Source: Agriotes lineatus (taxonomy: Eukaryota > Arthropoda > Insecta > Coleoptera > Elateridae). From it: 64,000 nt of DNA. The position numbers and the translations under genes are program-made. Positions 1 to 12,391 of this stretch are shown in pieces. How positions within the stretch are numbered: position 1 is the stretch's first letter; each line of letters opens with the position of its first letter. Below the pieces are notes generated by a model. It made no database searches. It was not told the origin of the DNA and worked only from the letters and a program-made list of their open reading frames with translations. The stretch spans positions 62,001 to 126,000 of the forward strand of contig CALNHX010003324.1 of NCBI GenBank assembly GCA_940337035.1, in the 5' to 3' direction.

Positions 1-1553
1 ACCAAAATTAATGCAAGTATACTGTCTGCTGTAATACATTTGAGTATGAGTAAGGGTAGGAAGATACGATTGTTTCTGTATGTCATAAGAGATTACACAT
101 GTGTCAGAATTGGGTTGCTGGCTATAGTTGATATTCTGAGCCATTAGTTTGAGCTGCTTTTGCTTTACGATGATGAATTTCTCATTTCATTTCTTCAGTT
201 CGCTTTTCTTCGGAAGCAGTATACAACTTTTTCACATTTAAATCGCTAGAAAGATATCTCGTTAGGATTTTTTTCTCGTCCATAGTGGCTCTCCCTACTA
301 GGTATTAATGCAATAAATTCCATCATTTTTTGTTTCTAAGCTTGATTTCTATGTGGTCTTTTGTCACCTCTTTTGTCGCTAACAGAGAGATCACCAGATA
401 AAGTCTTTTTGCAAAGAAGGCTCACCCTTCTTTGTGTTATTCCAAATGTTTTACAGAAAGTAGTTTTACATACTTGCACTTCAGGGGTACCAGGAAGCGA
501 TAAGAAATACTTGAAATAACGCTGTCGTTTGCTGCCACGGAAATCAGCATAGGTGCCATGTCATCTTCTGTTAATCAAAGCAGCTCTAATCAAACCACGG
601 AGAAAGGTTTCTTGTTCATTATAATCTTTCATTTTATAAAAATTACTAAATATTTTCTGCCTACTCGCCACAGTAACTGCCTTACAAGCAAATTGGCAGT
701 TAGACGTTGGCTACAAATATTAATTTTATAAGAATGAGAAAGAGTTAAATATTTTGAACACCCACCCCTTCCGGAGCCGCTTTCCCAGGCACGAACTTCT
801 TCTGTTTTAAGGTTAGGTACGGATTCCCGGAATTTTTATTAAAATGGGTATCCACTCTAATATTTCCTGTTATTTTTCTTTTCTTAGCCCTAATATCTTC
901 CGAACTTTTAATTTTTTACTCTTTAAACTGCTCATAAACCAATTAAATTCACTAAAACTATCGCTTTACAACAGCACTCTGTGAATGAAAGTACTGTGGC
1001 ACATAGGACGTTTTGATAATTGTATCCCTATTTCTACCACTTCTGGCAGCACTATCGACCCGGAATTTATTGTGCAAGTAAAGTATGGCACTTAAAATCT
1101 ATTCCGCATATAAAACGCATTGCTTAAATATTGACACTTACGACCTTTTGCATATGGGACGCTTCAGTTGTCTAAATTAGGAGGTTTTTCTTTATACAGT
1201 TTACATGTATCACTTTTCGGTAAATAATAAAAAATAGAAAAGAGTAATTAACATCATATATCACTTTTTACAATTATAAATTTTTAGTCTTCATATAAAA
1301 AAATTTAAATTTTAAAATTAAGTCTTGGTACCTATGTGAAAATCGGAAAAAATAAAAAAATTGAAAGCCTAAATTTTAGCTAAAGTTAAAGAAAAATATG
1401 TTTTCTGGCCTTGAAATTGTTCAGTTAGCTAAAACCAACACACTCTAAAAAAATCTCAGTGAAATTTTACTTAATTTCCGAAAAATAGCACTTTTTGGAT
1501 TTTGACAATTTCGGAAAACACAATTTTCTAAATAAGTAAAAATCACTCGCTAT
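1..1553. other. AT-rich intergenic DNA, no gene recognised
   Basis: I see no long open frame, RNA gene or recognisable transposon here. The sequence is AT-rich, with several A/T homopolymer runs around positions 1260-1500. It ends at the left end of the mariner-like transposon. Confidence 0.5.
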
Positions 1554-2097
1554 AAGGGTGTCTCTGAAATGTGTGTACATCACTTAACCACAGATTCCTG
1601 GGCTCAAAATAAGACGATTTAACCCAACTTACCTATATCCAAAAGTGCTTCGTTTAGCCAGTATTATGATTCAAAGTTCAAAACAAATTTTTTTATTTTG
1701 CTTATAACAAAAGAACGATGTTGTCGATTTCGATGATATTTGGTATTGCACTCCTTACAGATGTAGGTCATCTTTTAAGGTGATATTAGTTATTATCAGT
1801 GGACCATTAGTGTACGAAACACAGGTAACCCGGCATAAACCAGTCAAAAACTTTTTAATGTTAAGGCCAATAACTTTCCAAAAAATAGTATCAGAAAGAG
1901 ACATTCAATAGTAATCTTTTTTGTTACTTGTTAATTGATGATATCTTTTAAGGTTTAGACACAAAAAAAATAAAATCTGAGGGACCGCGCACTGCATTTC
2001 TTAAAACAGATATTATCTAGCAGTCTGGCATTCTAAGAAATAAATGACGATAAGGCATTTTGTTATGATATTTATTAGTGACAAGTATGTACTTTAT
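1554..2097 (+). repeat. Left terminal inverted repeat of the mariner-like element
   Basis: This arm of about 545 bp is matched in reverse complement by 3296-3838. Shared landmarks include CCTGGGCTCAAAATAAGACG near the outer end and GACGATAAGGCATTTTG near the inner end. It stops six bases before the transposase stop codon. Confidence 0.9.
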
Positions 2098-2102
2098 TAG
2101 AT

Positions 2103-3188
2103 CTACAGTAAATGCTCAATGTGACCACCATCTTCCTGGATGCAAAGGTTGATTCGACGCAAAAAATTGAACTGTACTCGTTGTAACATTTCTGCATCAT
2201 TCTTAATGGACTGTGAAGTGTTCTGTATTCTGGCCCAAAGTTCGTCCTGTGTGTTTATAGGACGAGAATACACTTTGCTCTTTAGAGCTCCCCACACAAA
2301 AGAATCGCGAATATTCAAATCTGGAGAACGAGGTGCCCATTTTGCAGGAGCATCAGCTCCTCTGCCTATCCATTTGTTAGGAAACTGTACATGAAGATGA
2401 TTCCGAACGTTCAATGTAAAATGAGGTGGTGCTCCATCGTGTAGAAACCACATGTCGCGTCTAAGATTTAACGGCAAGTGTTCCAATAAATCGGGTAAGG
2501 TATTTACAAGGAAGTGTAAATAATTTTCTCCATTTAAACGATTTGGTAAAATGACAGGGCCTAAGATCAAACTGCCGATTATTCCTATCCATACATTTAT
2601 TCTAAACTCATGTTGAAAGTGGCGTTGCTTGATGACATGTGAATTTTCATCTGCATACACATGTTCGTTGTGCAAATTTGTCATACCCCTCCTTGTGAAA
2701 CACGCCCCATCAGTAAAGACAATTTTGCTATTAAAATTGACATCTTCAGCTTTTCTTTCTTGAATGAAGCTACAAAACTCAAGACGTGCGATGGTATCAG
2801 CTGGCAAAAGCTCCTGGACGTTTTGTACATGGTAAGGATACAGCAATTGTTCTTTAAGAACTCTATGAGCAACATCCTTCGAAACGCCTGTTTGCCATGC
2901 TAAGTATCGACTACTTACTTCTGGATTTTCTTCTACTATTTCCAGAATTTCTTCTTCTACCCTGGGTGTGCAAATTGTACGAGCACGTCCACGATCAGCT
3001 GTGATCGGTGCAAATTTTCCCGTTTCGCGAAGGCGTCTTTCAATGTTTGCAAAAGTTTGATGATTGGGCACGCGACGATTTGGAAACCTTTCGTTGTACA
3101 CTCTAGCACTTCTGCGACAATTTCCTTCGCAATATCCTAAAACCATCACCATATCCGTTTGCTCAGCGTAAGTGTATTTTACAGCCAT
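2103..3188 (-). CDS. Mariner-like DDE transposase, 361 aa, apparently intact
   Basis: The protein would bind the element's TIRs and catalyse cut-and-paste transposition in the nucleus. The N-terminal ~60 residues look like the helix-turn-helix region (DUF4817 type) common in insect transposases. A second HTH-like stretch lies near residues 92-112. Catalytic candidates are D160 in VFTDGACF, D251 in FLHDGAPPH, and a third acid in APRSPDLNIRDSF, either D290 or D295. D295 is the one that aligns with the usual third position of mariner and Tc1 enzymes. The D251-D295 gap of 43 residues is longer than the 34-41 of the best known families. There is no internal stop. The ATG is the first in the frame, and the gene fills nearly all the space between the TIRs. 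It is clearly an ITm transposase; its exact clade is not resolved. Confidence 0.9.
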   Translation of the reverse strand: MAVKYTYAEQTDMVMVLGYCEGNCRRSARVYNERFPNRRVPNHQTFANIERRLRETGKFAPITADRGRARTICTPRVEEEILEIVEENPEVSSRYLAWQTGVSKDVAHRVLKEQLLYPYHVQNVQELLPADTIARLEFCSFIQERKAEDVNFNSKIVFTDGACFTRRGMTNLHNEHVYADENSHVIKQRHFQHEFRINVWIGIIGSLILGPVILPNRLNGENYLHFLVNTLPDLLEHLPLNLRRDMWFLHDGAPPHFTLNVRNHLHVQFPNKWIGRGADAPAKWAPRSPDLNIRDSFVWGALKSKVYSRPINTQDELWARIQNTSQSIKNDAEMLQRVQFNFLRRINLCIQEDGGHIEHLL

Positions 3189-3295
3189 TACTACGTAAAT
3201 AACAAAGAATATGTATTAACTGCTAAAAATCACTAGCTAACACCAACAGCAAATTGAGACGCTTCACAATTGATAAACAATAGCTACTGTCATTA

Positions 3296-3838
3296 AAAGT
3301 ACACATACTTGTCACTAATAAATATCATAACAAAATGCCTTATCGTCATTTATTTCTTAGAATACCAGACTGCTAGATAATATCTGTTTTAAGAAATGCA
3401 GTGCGCGGTCCCTCAGATTTTATTTTTTTGTGTCTAAACCTTAAAAGATATCATCAATTAACAAGTAACAAAAAAGATTACTATTGAATGTCTCTTTCTG
3501 AAACTATTTTTTGGAAAGTTATTGGACTTAACATTAAAAAGTTTTTGACTGGTTTATGCCGGGTTACCTGTGTTTCGTGCACTAATGGTCCACTGATAAT
3601 AACTAATATCACTTTAAAAGATGACCTACATCTGTAAGGAGTGCAATACCAAATATCATCGAAATCGACAACATCGTTCTTTTGCTATAAGCAAAATAAA
3701 AAAATTTGTTTTGAACTTTGAATCATAATACTGGCTAAACGAAGCACTTTTGGATATAGGTAAGTTGGGTTAAATCGTCTTATTTTGAGCCCAGGAATCT
3801 GTAGTTAAGTGATGTACACACATTTCAGAGACACCCTG
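3296..3838 (-). repeat. Right terminal inverted repeat of the mariner-like element
   Basis: This is the reverse complement of 1554-2097 with only scattered substitutions. It lies about 107 bp upstream of the transposase start, so the promoter probably lies in or next to this arm. Confidence 0.9.
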
Positions 3839-3840
3839 TA

Positions 3841-6800
3841 TATAATAGGGGCTATATAGGCTTTTAGACAAGCACAAACTACAGCAAGCGCTCGATAACA
3901 TAAACACCGGTTAATGAAAACACCGCGCTACTGTCAACACAAAATTCATACTATAGGATTAAACAGAACTCCCGATAACGTAAACAACCAGTACACTTCG
4001 TTAACGTAAACAGTTCTTGGCGACGGTTAGTCGTCGATATATGTAGGGGATTCCACTCTGCAACACAGATTAGTCGTCGATTTATGTAGAGGATTCCCCT
4101 CTGCGACACAGCTGATCGATCGGATGGGTGTTTATGATGAGTTTGCATTTCAGTTTAGTCATTGTTGAACATAAGCCCTAATCTATGCAGAATAAAATAG
4201 CAGCTTATTTTTCTTCTCATTAAAACTGTGTATTACTTATCGCTGTCATAATATGTTTTGTTTTTTATTGTGTTATTAAACGTTTCTCTTAATAATGTGT
4301 TTATTAATAAAATCACTCTTGCTAATGTAAATATTTCACACTTAGTTTGAATTGTCGTAATTTAAAAAAAATATCGTATGATGCCGAATTTTCCGGTCAC
4401 TGAATAAAGCATGGTAAACAGTAAACAAAGGAACTGCTAGGAATGTACATCCTTGAAATGGAAATATCTCATAAAATAATCTGGGCATCATCCAACGAAG
4501 AAATCAAATAGAACATCAGGGTTTTCATCATTCTGTGATCAAAATGAGAACAGAAATATTAAAATTCAAATATAGTGTCAAGTGCATAATGAAAACCCTC
4601 AAGTAATAACATTTTCCAAGGAAGTGTAGCTATAAAGTGCTGAGTAATTGATGATTGAAAAAATATACAAGAAAAATAAGTAACTACCACTACAATAATC
4701 TACAGATCTACACAGTATACCTAGCTTTGTGCTGTCCAACTTAATCGCAGATTAGAAGTGGTAGTATAAGATTATCATAATTTAAACGTTATTGACTATC
4801 TCCGTAGGGTCTCATATAATTTTGAAATTTATAATGGTAAAATTAAAAATGCAATTTTTCTTTGTAGCAATATTTCATAATCAAATGTAGTTTTTATAAC
4901 ATGGGTGTTTTATATGATATCATCTGTAAACAAGATGTATTTTTTGTAATAAAATAGGACATAGTGCTTATTTCTGTTTTATAATTTTTGTAAAAGCTGA
5001 AAATTTACTTCTTTCATTTTCCAGTATCGGAAAATTTTAAACAACAGTATCTACAGATGCAGTATTGTCTTAAAAACACGTAAGTATTCTGTCGTTTTAA
5101 AATAATAAGGGACGCAATTAACTGAATATTAAGAATTTTTCATTCAAATTTTCACGCTGTGTGCCCAAATCACCAGCCGGTAGCAGTTTTGACGAGGCTA
5201 TTTTGACATGTCACGATGTTTCTTGGCCTGCCAATACTGTCGCGCTACTTCTACGAAAATAAAGGTCTGTGTATTGTAAGGGATTTTCTAAATTTAAAAA
5301 AGTTGCTATTTCAGAAGGCATACTGCCAAAGGAGTGGATACCCACAGGTTGTTTTGTGCACTTATTTTTTGAATAAAATATCAAAATCATGTAAGTTCAC
5401 TTTCTGATGGTCTTAAAGATATGTACTTTTTAATAATAATATCTATCCATCTAGGTTCTGTTATGCAAGAAGTACGGGGCTTTTGTGTATTACACGTCCA
5501 GAAACTTCTCTGCGGGTCACCCTCGTCACCCTCGGCCTACAAACCTTACTCGTACACGCAAACATGCAGTTTCTGGACTAGTGATACAAATAACTATATA
5601 TCCCGTATTTATTATGCAAGACCATTTCCCTAGGAGAACTTCGTCTGCATTCACTTTATTACCCGTTTTCGTAAGAAATTGCTAAATATTCTCAAATCTG
5701 TCAATTTTTTTATTTAGTTGTCAGTTTGACATGTGAAAATACTCGGATATTTGTACATGTGCAAATATTCACTAATACTTCAACGTCATTGGAAGAAATT
5801 TTTAAAATGTAAATATTTGATTGGTGAAAATTTTCAAATAGAATAGTCATTTGTACACTATCTTATTAGCAGTGCTTGGAAACTATACAGTAAAAGAGGG
5901 TACTATATACATGCAATATGCAGTAAAAATTACGACAATATGCAGTTGTATATGCATTATAAATATTTTATGAAAAACAAGTACCTAGTGTTTCTTGAAA
6001 ATCAAACGTAATATTAACTTTTAAAAAAGAAAAACAAAATCTTGCATAACAACGCTATCAAAATTTTATCATAATTTCTTAAACATATGAGGCATAAAAA
6101 ATATGTAAAGCTAATTAAGTAGAAAACAAGAATTTACTCCCCATCGCCAGCCTTGTTACAATATCATAGTAAATATTTTTAAGATTTTCCAAAATCAGAC
6201 ACTACCACCTATCATTTTGAAATCGTTTTATGAGATGAAAAAGAACGCTTTACATCGCAAGAGGTTATTGTATCATATCTAAAATATTTTATAATCGTAG
6301 GATCCACGTTGACCTCTATATAAAATTTTTCCTTTAATATTCTCCAGTGCACATATTTAAATTACTTCAAAAACAGTAATTAGCCATCTCACTAATCAGT
6401 CTGTAATCAATAATCGCACAAGCTATACCAATAGCGATCCAAAGATCTGCATCTGTTTACTGCCGAGCAGTTTGATCACCTTTATTTAATATTATTTCTT
6501 GTCTAATATATGTGGTGTTCCATAAACTTCTTTACATTTGGTAAATAAGGGTAGGTACCTACTTTACTATTTAGCCGACATATTATATTTCATCTGCCCT
6601 GTATAATATTAGATAGTTTTGAAACTTTCGGAGTGCATTTTAGTTTTTGGACAATGCATAACTTTTTACGAATAACACTTTTTTTTAATAAATTTGCCAT
6701 TTCAAAACAGTCCCACATGAGGAGACCTATATGGAGCACACTATATATTTCTACTATTTACCGTACTTCACTAACCAGTGTTATTTGTCGTACTTCGTCT

Positions 6801-8098
6801 TTTACTGAATAAGAATTTGTTAGACTGTTTTCTGTCCATCCTCAGCGCAGCTGAGCTGAGCCCGGTCCTGTACGCTTTCAGGTGAATTCGCGGCGAATAG
6901 CCCTTTGGGAATCTAAATTTAAACACACGCTACTTTATTGTTTCAACTAACTATCACCGAATTACGTCATACTGTATCACAGTCGTAATAGCTTCTGGCG
7001 AGGGCGACAGAGTGTCGCGCTTTCAAACAAAAGTCGTAGTCCGTTAAGGAATTTTCTGTGGGTGACTTCGAACGCCCGTTGCAGACGTTGCAATGTAAGC
7101 ATTTCTACTTTTCTACCGTCGTGTTTCTTTTTCGTTGTGCAAGATCGTAGGAGTCGCTACGCAGTTAAAATTTCGAAGCTGTGAGTGCAATGAGAAAGCT
7201 GCGGGTGCAATAGAGAACGCTGCGCTTGCAAGACAGAGCTAGGGAGCTGACTCCGCGGGGACGTGCAGAATTACCTACTGTTGGCGTTCTCTTGATCAAC
7301 GCACCACAGAGATGCTTCCCTTGCACTCGGCTTGAACCTCCGCCAAGGAAGAATTGCGGCATCCTTAATTTCCTCTTGCTACGTCAGCCCTCTCAGTTAT
7401 CGTAAAACAGTGCAATACCTCTTTCTGGTTTGCGTGTGCGATGTTCTTTTAAAGAAGCATTTGTTCACGCTACGGAACTGGGCGGAGCCAACTTAATTTC
7501 ATTTATAAACATTTGAATAAAGTAGCAACGCGTTGCATGTAGGCTTGCCCGTTTTACAAAATAGAAGCCGGAAATGGCACTAAATGTGCATGCGCCAAAA
7601 TAACGCAGGCACTGCAAGTCCAAAAATTAAAGAATTCCCTGGTAGACAACCTAGTAGGCACCGCGGCGCGAGAAAAGTTTGTCGGGTGTTTAGTGAACAA
7701 ATTGAAGGAGTTGAATTAAAATATATTCGGCTCGTCACACCGAGCTTTGTCTTCGTTTCTTGTTTCTTTACAGTATGCCCAAGATAAGGATGCCAGTATA
7801 GTAAAAGATACAAATTTAGTTAAATGGGAAGAAAGTTGCGTAATTAAGGGGCAAAGTGACACCTAGAAATCCTAGATATGGTTTTTCGTTTTTGAGTTTT
7901 TTCTTTATTTCTTTCTGGCGTTAATATTAAAGCTAGATCGAAACTGACAAAATTTCTTTACAGCAACTTTTCATGGATTTAAAGATTACGTTATCATTTT
8001 TTTTATCCGACGTTTCGTCTTCGAGCAACCAATATTAACGTAATTTTTTTAAATACGGTCCTTACTGATGTCAAATTTTAGACGTCCTTTTCATTCTC
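3841..8098. other. Intergenic DNA without a recognised gene
   Basis: About 4.3 kb, with only short open frames of 60-80 codons that overlap on both strands and resemble no family I know. A 43-bp tandem pair sits at 4027-4112. Near 5.5 kb an 11-bp inverted pair, GTCCAGAAACT and its complement, is about 56 bp apart. The 6.8-7.5 kb part is richer in GC than its surroundings, but no spliced or unspliced gene could be recognised. Confidence 0.4.
4027..4112. repeat. Two tandem copies of a 43-bp unit
   Basis: Two adjacent 43-bp copies both begin TTAGTCGTCGAT and contain a GGATTCC core followed by CTCTGC. They differ at about six positions, so the duplication is not new. Confidence 0.8.
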
Positions 8099-8445
8099 AA
8101 ATCAACAATGTACGACACATCATGGTTTAATTACGTTTCGAGTCATTTTTGATCATCAAAAATTTTTGGATACGAACCTGCGTCCTAAAGCATTTCATAC
8201 GTTATTTCAACTTTTGTAATATAAAGAAAGAAGTAATGAGCCACACTGTATGTTTTTAATCATTAATAATCGCGTATGGTCTTGGAATACAAATAATTTT
8301 CAATAGCAATTAATTGATTTATTATTTTTTCTTTAAATTGCAAAGCTGAAACAACGTATGAAATGCTCTACGACATTTTTGATGAGGGCCAAAAATACTT
8401 CAAACGTAATTAAACCATAATGTGTGGTACATTGTTAATTCGGAA
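8099..8445. repeat. Inverted repeat with ~110-bp arms
   Basis: The left arm (about 8099-8217) and right arm (about 8336-8445) are imperfect reverse complements. Both carry ATGGTTTAATTACGTTT and AGCATTTCATACGTT in matching order. The spacer is AT-rich and non-coding. It is probably a MITE-like or fold-back relic. Confidence 0.7.
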
Positions 8446-8452
8446 TAAAAAA

Positions 8453-8578
8453 TCTGGTGTGATACACGCACACAACTTCCTTTTACAGTGATCTTATAAT
8501 TAGCCAAAGATTTTAAATATTTAAGCATTTTCAAAAATTACAAATTCTACAAAAACGGTACAAAATAGAGCGTTAGTT
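8453..8578 (+). mobile_element. 5' fragment of the HINE-like element family
   Basis: It matches the first ~126 bp of the copies at 23775 and 58047, beginning TCTGGTGTGATACACGCACA and including ACTTCCTTTTACAGTG and ACAAATTCTACAAAAACGGT. The remainder of the element is absent. Confidence 0.75.
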
Positions 8579-8668
8579 TTTTGCGGAAATCCATTTACAG
8601 CTTGAAGCTTTCTGGGGATTTTGGGCGCTGTCAACTGCAGTCACGACGTATATTGCCTGCAATGTTGT

Positions 8669-9696
8669 TATAGTCCAGTGAAATTAGACAAAATAAAAGC
8701 AAAACTTCGGAAAAATTCCCGGAAAGCTGGATTTTGGTATGAGCCTTGGTATTGTGGTTCTAAACAAAATGTCAAAAGTCCTCATCGATCCGAGTGCCGC
8801 TAAAAATTTTAAGGGGGGGGGGGGCAAAGGTCACCAAAAACGGTATTTCGTGAATATCTCGTTAACGGTGACTTTTACAGAAAAAATATTTGTTATCAAA
8901 TTTGTAGCTTATGAAATTTCTAACAATAAAGGTATCATGACTTTTATTCGTAAAAGTAACCGTTTTGGAGATAATTCGATTTACAAAGTTGTAACGAATA
9001 GATGGCATGTAATTTGTTATAAACGTTTGAAGAAAAAATACTATATGTTATTCGGAACAAAAGTATCTTTATGTGGCTCGGCTGTAATTATCTGCCGAGC
9101 TTGCGACAGATAAACAGTCCAGCCACGCCAAATAAAGTATAATTTTTGCTCCTAATAACATAATATACTATTATGCTCCTATACGAATGGCAAGCAGATG
9201 TCCCTTGAAGTTTTATAACAACGGAGGGGAACTTTTCGGAGCACATTCCTTCTCTATCTAGACTACAGTGTACTATATATGTGTTTCTTTCTATTTTTAT
9301 GGGCTCTGAAACAAGGAAATTCTAGAATATTTCAAGTCGCAACTCCGGTGAGATATACATGCCATTGAGGAGTGCATCTATTCGTTACAACTCTGTAAAT
9401 GGAATTATCTCCAAAACGGTTACTTTTACGAGTAAAAGTCATGATATTTTTATTGTTAGAAATTTCATAAGCTACAAAGTTTATAACCAATATTTTTTCT
9501 GTAAAAGTCACCGTTAACGAGATATTCAAGAAATACCGTTTTTGGTGACCTTTGACCCCCCTTAAAATTTTTAGCGGCACTCGGATCGATGAGGACTTTT
9601 GAAATTTTGTTTAGAACCACAATATCAAGGCTCATACCAAAATCCAGCTTTCCGGGAATTTTTCCGAAGAGCAATGTCTAATTTCTCTGGACTATA
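8669..9696. mobile_element. Fold-back element with ~340-bp arms (ends TATAGTCCAG)
   Basis: The sequence from 8669 to about 9011 recurs in reverse complement at about 9356-9696, leaving a 345-bp centre. Both outer ends read TATAGTCCAG then T or A and GAAATTAG. Frames in the arms are mirror images of one another, so they are not taken as genes. A run of 12 G near 8813 interrupts the left arm, where the right arm has 6 C. The centre holds a small stem GCTCGGC/GCCGAGC near 9076-9101. No transposase is present. The outer bases resemble those of the 57103-59712 element, which might be a related autonomous type. Confidence 0.8.
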
Positions 9697-10429
9697 CTAG
9701 TGACATCAACCTGCCTTGTAGCTGTGTATTCAGAGTTGCCGATCGACCAGGCGCTATGTACAGGAGTTATTAATGCAATACGTTATTAAGTTTAAGGGTT
9801 GATGGCATGCAATAAGTTACTACTAAAGAAGTTAAATGTAGCAGTTTCCAATAAAATAAACTAAGTTGTCGTAGTTAATTTTTAACTTGATTAGTTGATT
9901 CCTGAAAACGGAAGCAGATTTGTCTTGGGAAACGTTTATATTTTAACATTTCCATTTAGCACTGTAAGGAAATACCCAAAGAAAGAGCATGATTCTGATT
10001 TAATTTGATCAGAATGTGGCAGACACGCGCGCCGCGCCGTTGATGTTACAATCATTGTCAATAAATTAACAAGTTCTCATTCCAAGTATCATTTAGACTT
10101 TTTCCGAATTAATTTTTCTTGGTGATTGATCGTGTCGTTCAGAAAAGTCTATGTAAGCTTAGGTCAGATGAAATGTCTGCCCATAAAAATAATGCAAGAA
10201 ACTTAAAAAAACTGTAGTGAGATTTGTAACGAATGGAATTGGACCGTGTTACGGTGTTTTGAGAGTGAATAACTCAACGTGTCGTTCACTTTCATAAGTG
10301 AGTGACGAAACCACCTCTGAGATGTTACTCGGGGGTTTAAACATTGTTTTGATGTTTTGTTTTCAAAAAAACTTCCCTACGAGATTGGTGGCTTGGTGGA
10401 TATAGTGAAGAAAGGGTATTGCTCCAAGA
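9697..10429. other. Intergenic DNA without a recognised gene
   Basis: I see no long frame or repeat here. A short GC-rich patch, GCGCGCCGCGCC, lies near 10030. The last 50 bp may still belong to the Penelope-like fragment that follows. Confidence 0.4.
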
Positions 10430-10890
10430 GGATCAGTTTTTAGAGGTTTGGGACTACCCAAGAAGATGGTGACAATAACTTTCCGTTATACGGTCGCTAT
10501 CAATCGTCATCTTCATCCACATCCACCCAAACCACCAAAAACTAATCCTTCAGCAACAATAATAGTTCTTTTCTATGTCCACCAATTCTCCAATCGCGTA
10601 GGGAAGTTTCTTGGAAAGCAAAACAACAAAATAGTGTTCAAACCTCCAAACAAGATCTCACAGGTTCTTTCTTCACCTAGAGATAAATTAAACACCATGT
10701 TATCTAAAAGTATTTACAGAGCCCTTGCTCGTGTAATGCTGTATACGTTCAATAAAAACCCGTAATAAAAGCCATCGGGTCTCGTTTCAGCGTCAGCCAT
10801 CGCAGAACATCAACGCGATACCGGTTACAAGATCCTTTTCGATTAAACTGTTATCGGCAAATCCCCATTCTTCTTTAGCAGAAAAAGTTC
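10430..10890 (+). pseudogene. Penelope-like element fragment (RT end and GIY-YIG region)
   Basis: Penelope-like elements encode a telomerase-related reverse transcriptase joined to a GIY-YIG endonuclease. The open part (ATG at 10448, 105 codons) has the order typical of their RT-nuclease junction: a degenerate RYTVAINRHLHPHPP stretch, then VGKFLGKQNNKIVFKPPNKI, then SKSIYRALAR where the GIY-YIG motif should be. After a stop, the same general region continues with SAIAEHQRDTGYKILFD and SPFFFSRKS, typical of the nuclease C-terminus. The first nuclease motif is badly altered and at least two stops follow, so it is dead. The RT core upstream is missing, which makes it a 3' fragment. Identification rests on motif memory. 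Confidence 0.7.
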
Positions 10891-11869
10891 AACCTTACAG
10901 CTGTAGCCGCAACAAGGGTTTCACAAAACGACTCATACAGAATTATACCTACATGTTATCAGTAAGACTTGCCATTGTGGCCGGCAAAATAATTCAACAG
11001 TAAAAAGTAATATTGAATCACTGACAAGGGCCGCTAAAAGCGTTACTGCACTACGAACGGGTAGATGCACCAAAACGTATTTCCCAACATGCAACTTATT
11101 TGATTCACATAATAAAATAAACGGTAATTTACAAATGCAAAATTCCTCTTCTAGGTACATAAGACACATTTCAAATTGACAGTAAATCACGCATACAGAG
11201 TAAAATAATAGACATTAATGCGGCCTAACTGGGTGCAGTCCCCCATCAGTGGTAAAATATCAAAACTAAGGACAGTTACCGCCGCTAAAGTTGAGCGATG
11301 AACGGCGGGCTTTGCCAAATGACTAACTCCGCGAGCTGGAAGGTGTCAATTCTGCACGCTATGTAAAAAACATTTTTAACAACTTCGATTGAGAAGTGGA
11401 CGGCGGTAGTTCTAAAATATCTACAGACATCGAGCATAAATTCACCAACCGCGGAACGGCGTTTTTCAGGATGCCGCAGGGTTGGGAAACAATAGATGAA
11501 TGTACAAGACGATGATTCTGTTTACAGGGAGCAGCGGGACACGTTACAGGGTGTTCCTTTGAATGGATCCGACTATCGGTCGATATGACATTCCGCTAAA
11601 CTCAAAAGCGAGACGGTATTCAGAATCTCAAATTTATAAACCCGCACTTCGAAGAGGCAAGTTCGGAATTTGCCTAACCGGCACGGTCTTCCCGAGCGAC
11701 TCGTTCACGCAACGAAATACATTTCCTACTACATCTGAGCCACTTCTCTAACGTGAGAAGAAATTCGACAATACTAGCTAGCGGCGTGGAGGATCACCTT
11801 TTAATTTGTAACTTTGTACTCAATTAAACTCCTTGAACATACGAACAGTTTTAATTGTTTTGTAAAATT
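10891..11869. other. Intergenic DNA without a recognised gene
   Basis: Short frames only, none recognised. Part of it could be Penelope 3' sequence, but nothing visible supports that. It ends where detectable homology with the right duplication arm begins. Confidence 0.35.
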
Positions 11870-12391
11870 GCCAGTTACACATATCGTTGAACTGGGCTAC
11901 ATTTTCAAAACCAACCCACGCACCCTCTCTAACCGTTTCCATACAGACAAATTCAATTCCTACATCGAAAGGTATCAATTCATTTCTATTTTTCAACAAT
12001 AGTTTACGACGTAATGATAAACTAAAATAATACTACCCCTAATTCAACTATAATAATGCTGATCTAAATAAACGATCTGCTTACATAAAATATACATTCC
12101 TTTGAGTAAACCGCATGTCTTTATAGGTCATTAATCATTCGTAAAGTATTTTACTTATAGGTTCTGTCTCTACTAAGTTGCTTAAAAAGCATTGTTACAT
12201 CGTATAAAAAAAGCAACTGCTAGGATTAATTATAATGAAAAATACAATAACGCAACCTTCCGGTTTCCGAGGTAGTTTTGTGTGGAAAGCAATTTGAAAT
12301 ATTTTTAATGGCGTCTATGGCTGTTGCGAACACGTAACTTGTAAATATTGTTTGAACAACGGGGTATAAGTAATTATAGGTTCCTATTACA

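Larger units (their letters stand above)
1554..3838 (-). mobile_element. Mariner/Tc1-like (ITm) transposon with ~545-bp TIRs
   Basis: This is a complete-looking DNA transposon of about 2.29 kb. Two inverted terminal repeats of about 545 bp enclose one transposase gene on the minus strand. The outer ends read AGGGTGTCTCTGAAATG on the left and the complement of CAGGGTGTCTCTGAAATG on the right. The right end abuts a TA dinucleotide, as expected for TA-targeting elements. On the left the first base differs and TATA precedes it, so the exact left boundary is uncertain by a base or two. The arms differ by only a handful of mismatches and a 2-bp indel near the inner end, and the transposase frame is open, so the insertion is probably recent. 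Confidence 0.85.

Noticed and set aside
2140..2903. Plus-strand open frames within the transposase region
   Set aside because: They are antisense shadows of the minus-strand mariner-like transposase and show no domain.
8739..9113. 124-codon frame with a basic, Ser-rich sequence
   Set aside because: It lies in the left arm of the fold-back element and has a mirror frame in the right arm, so it is repeat sequence and not a gene.
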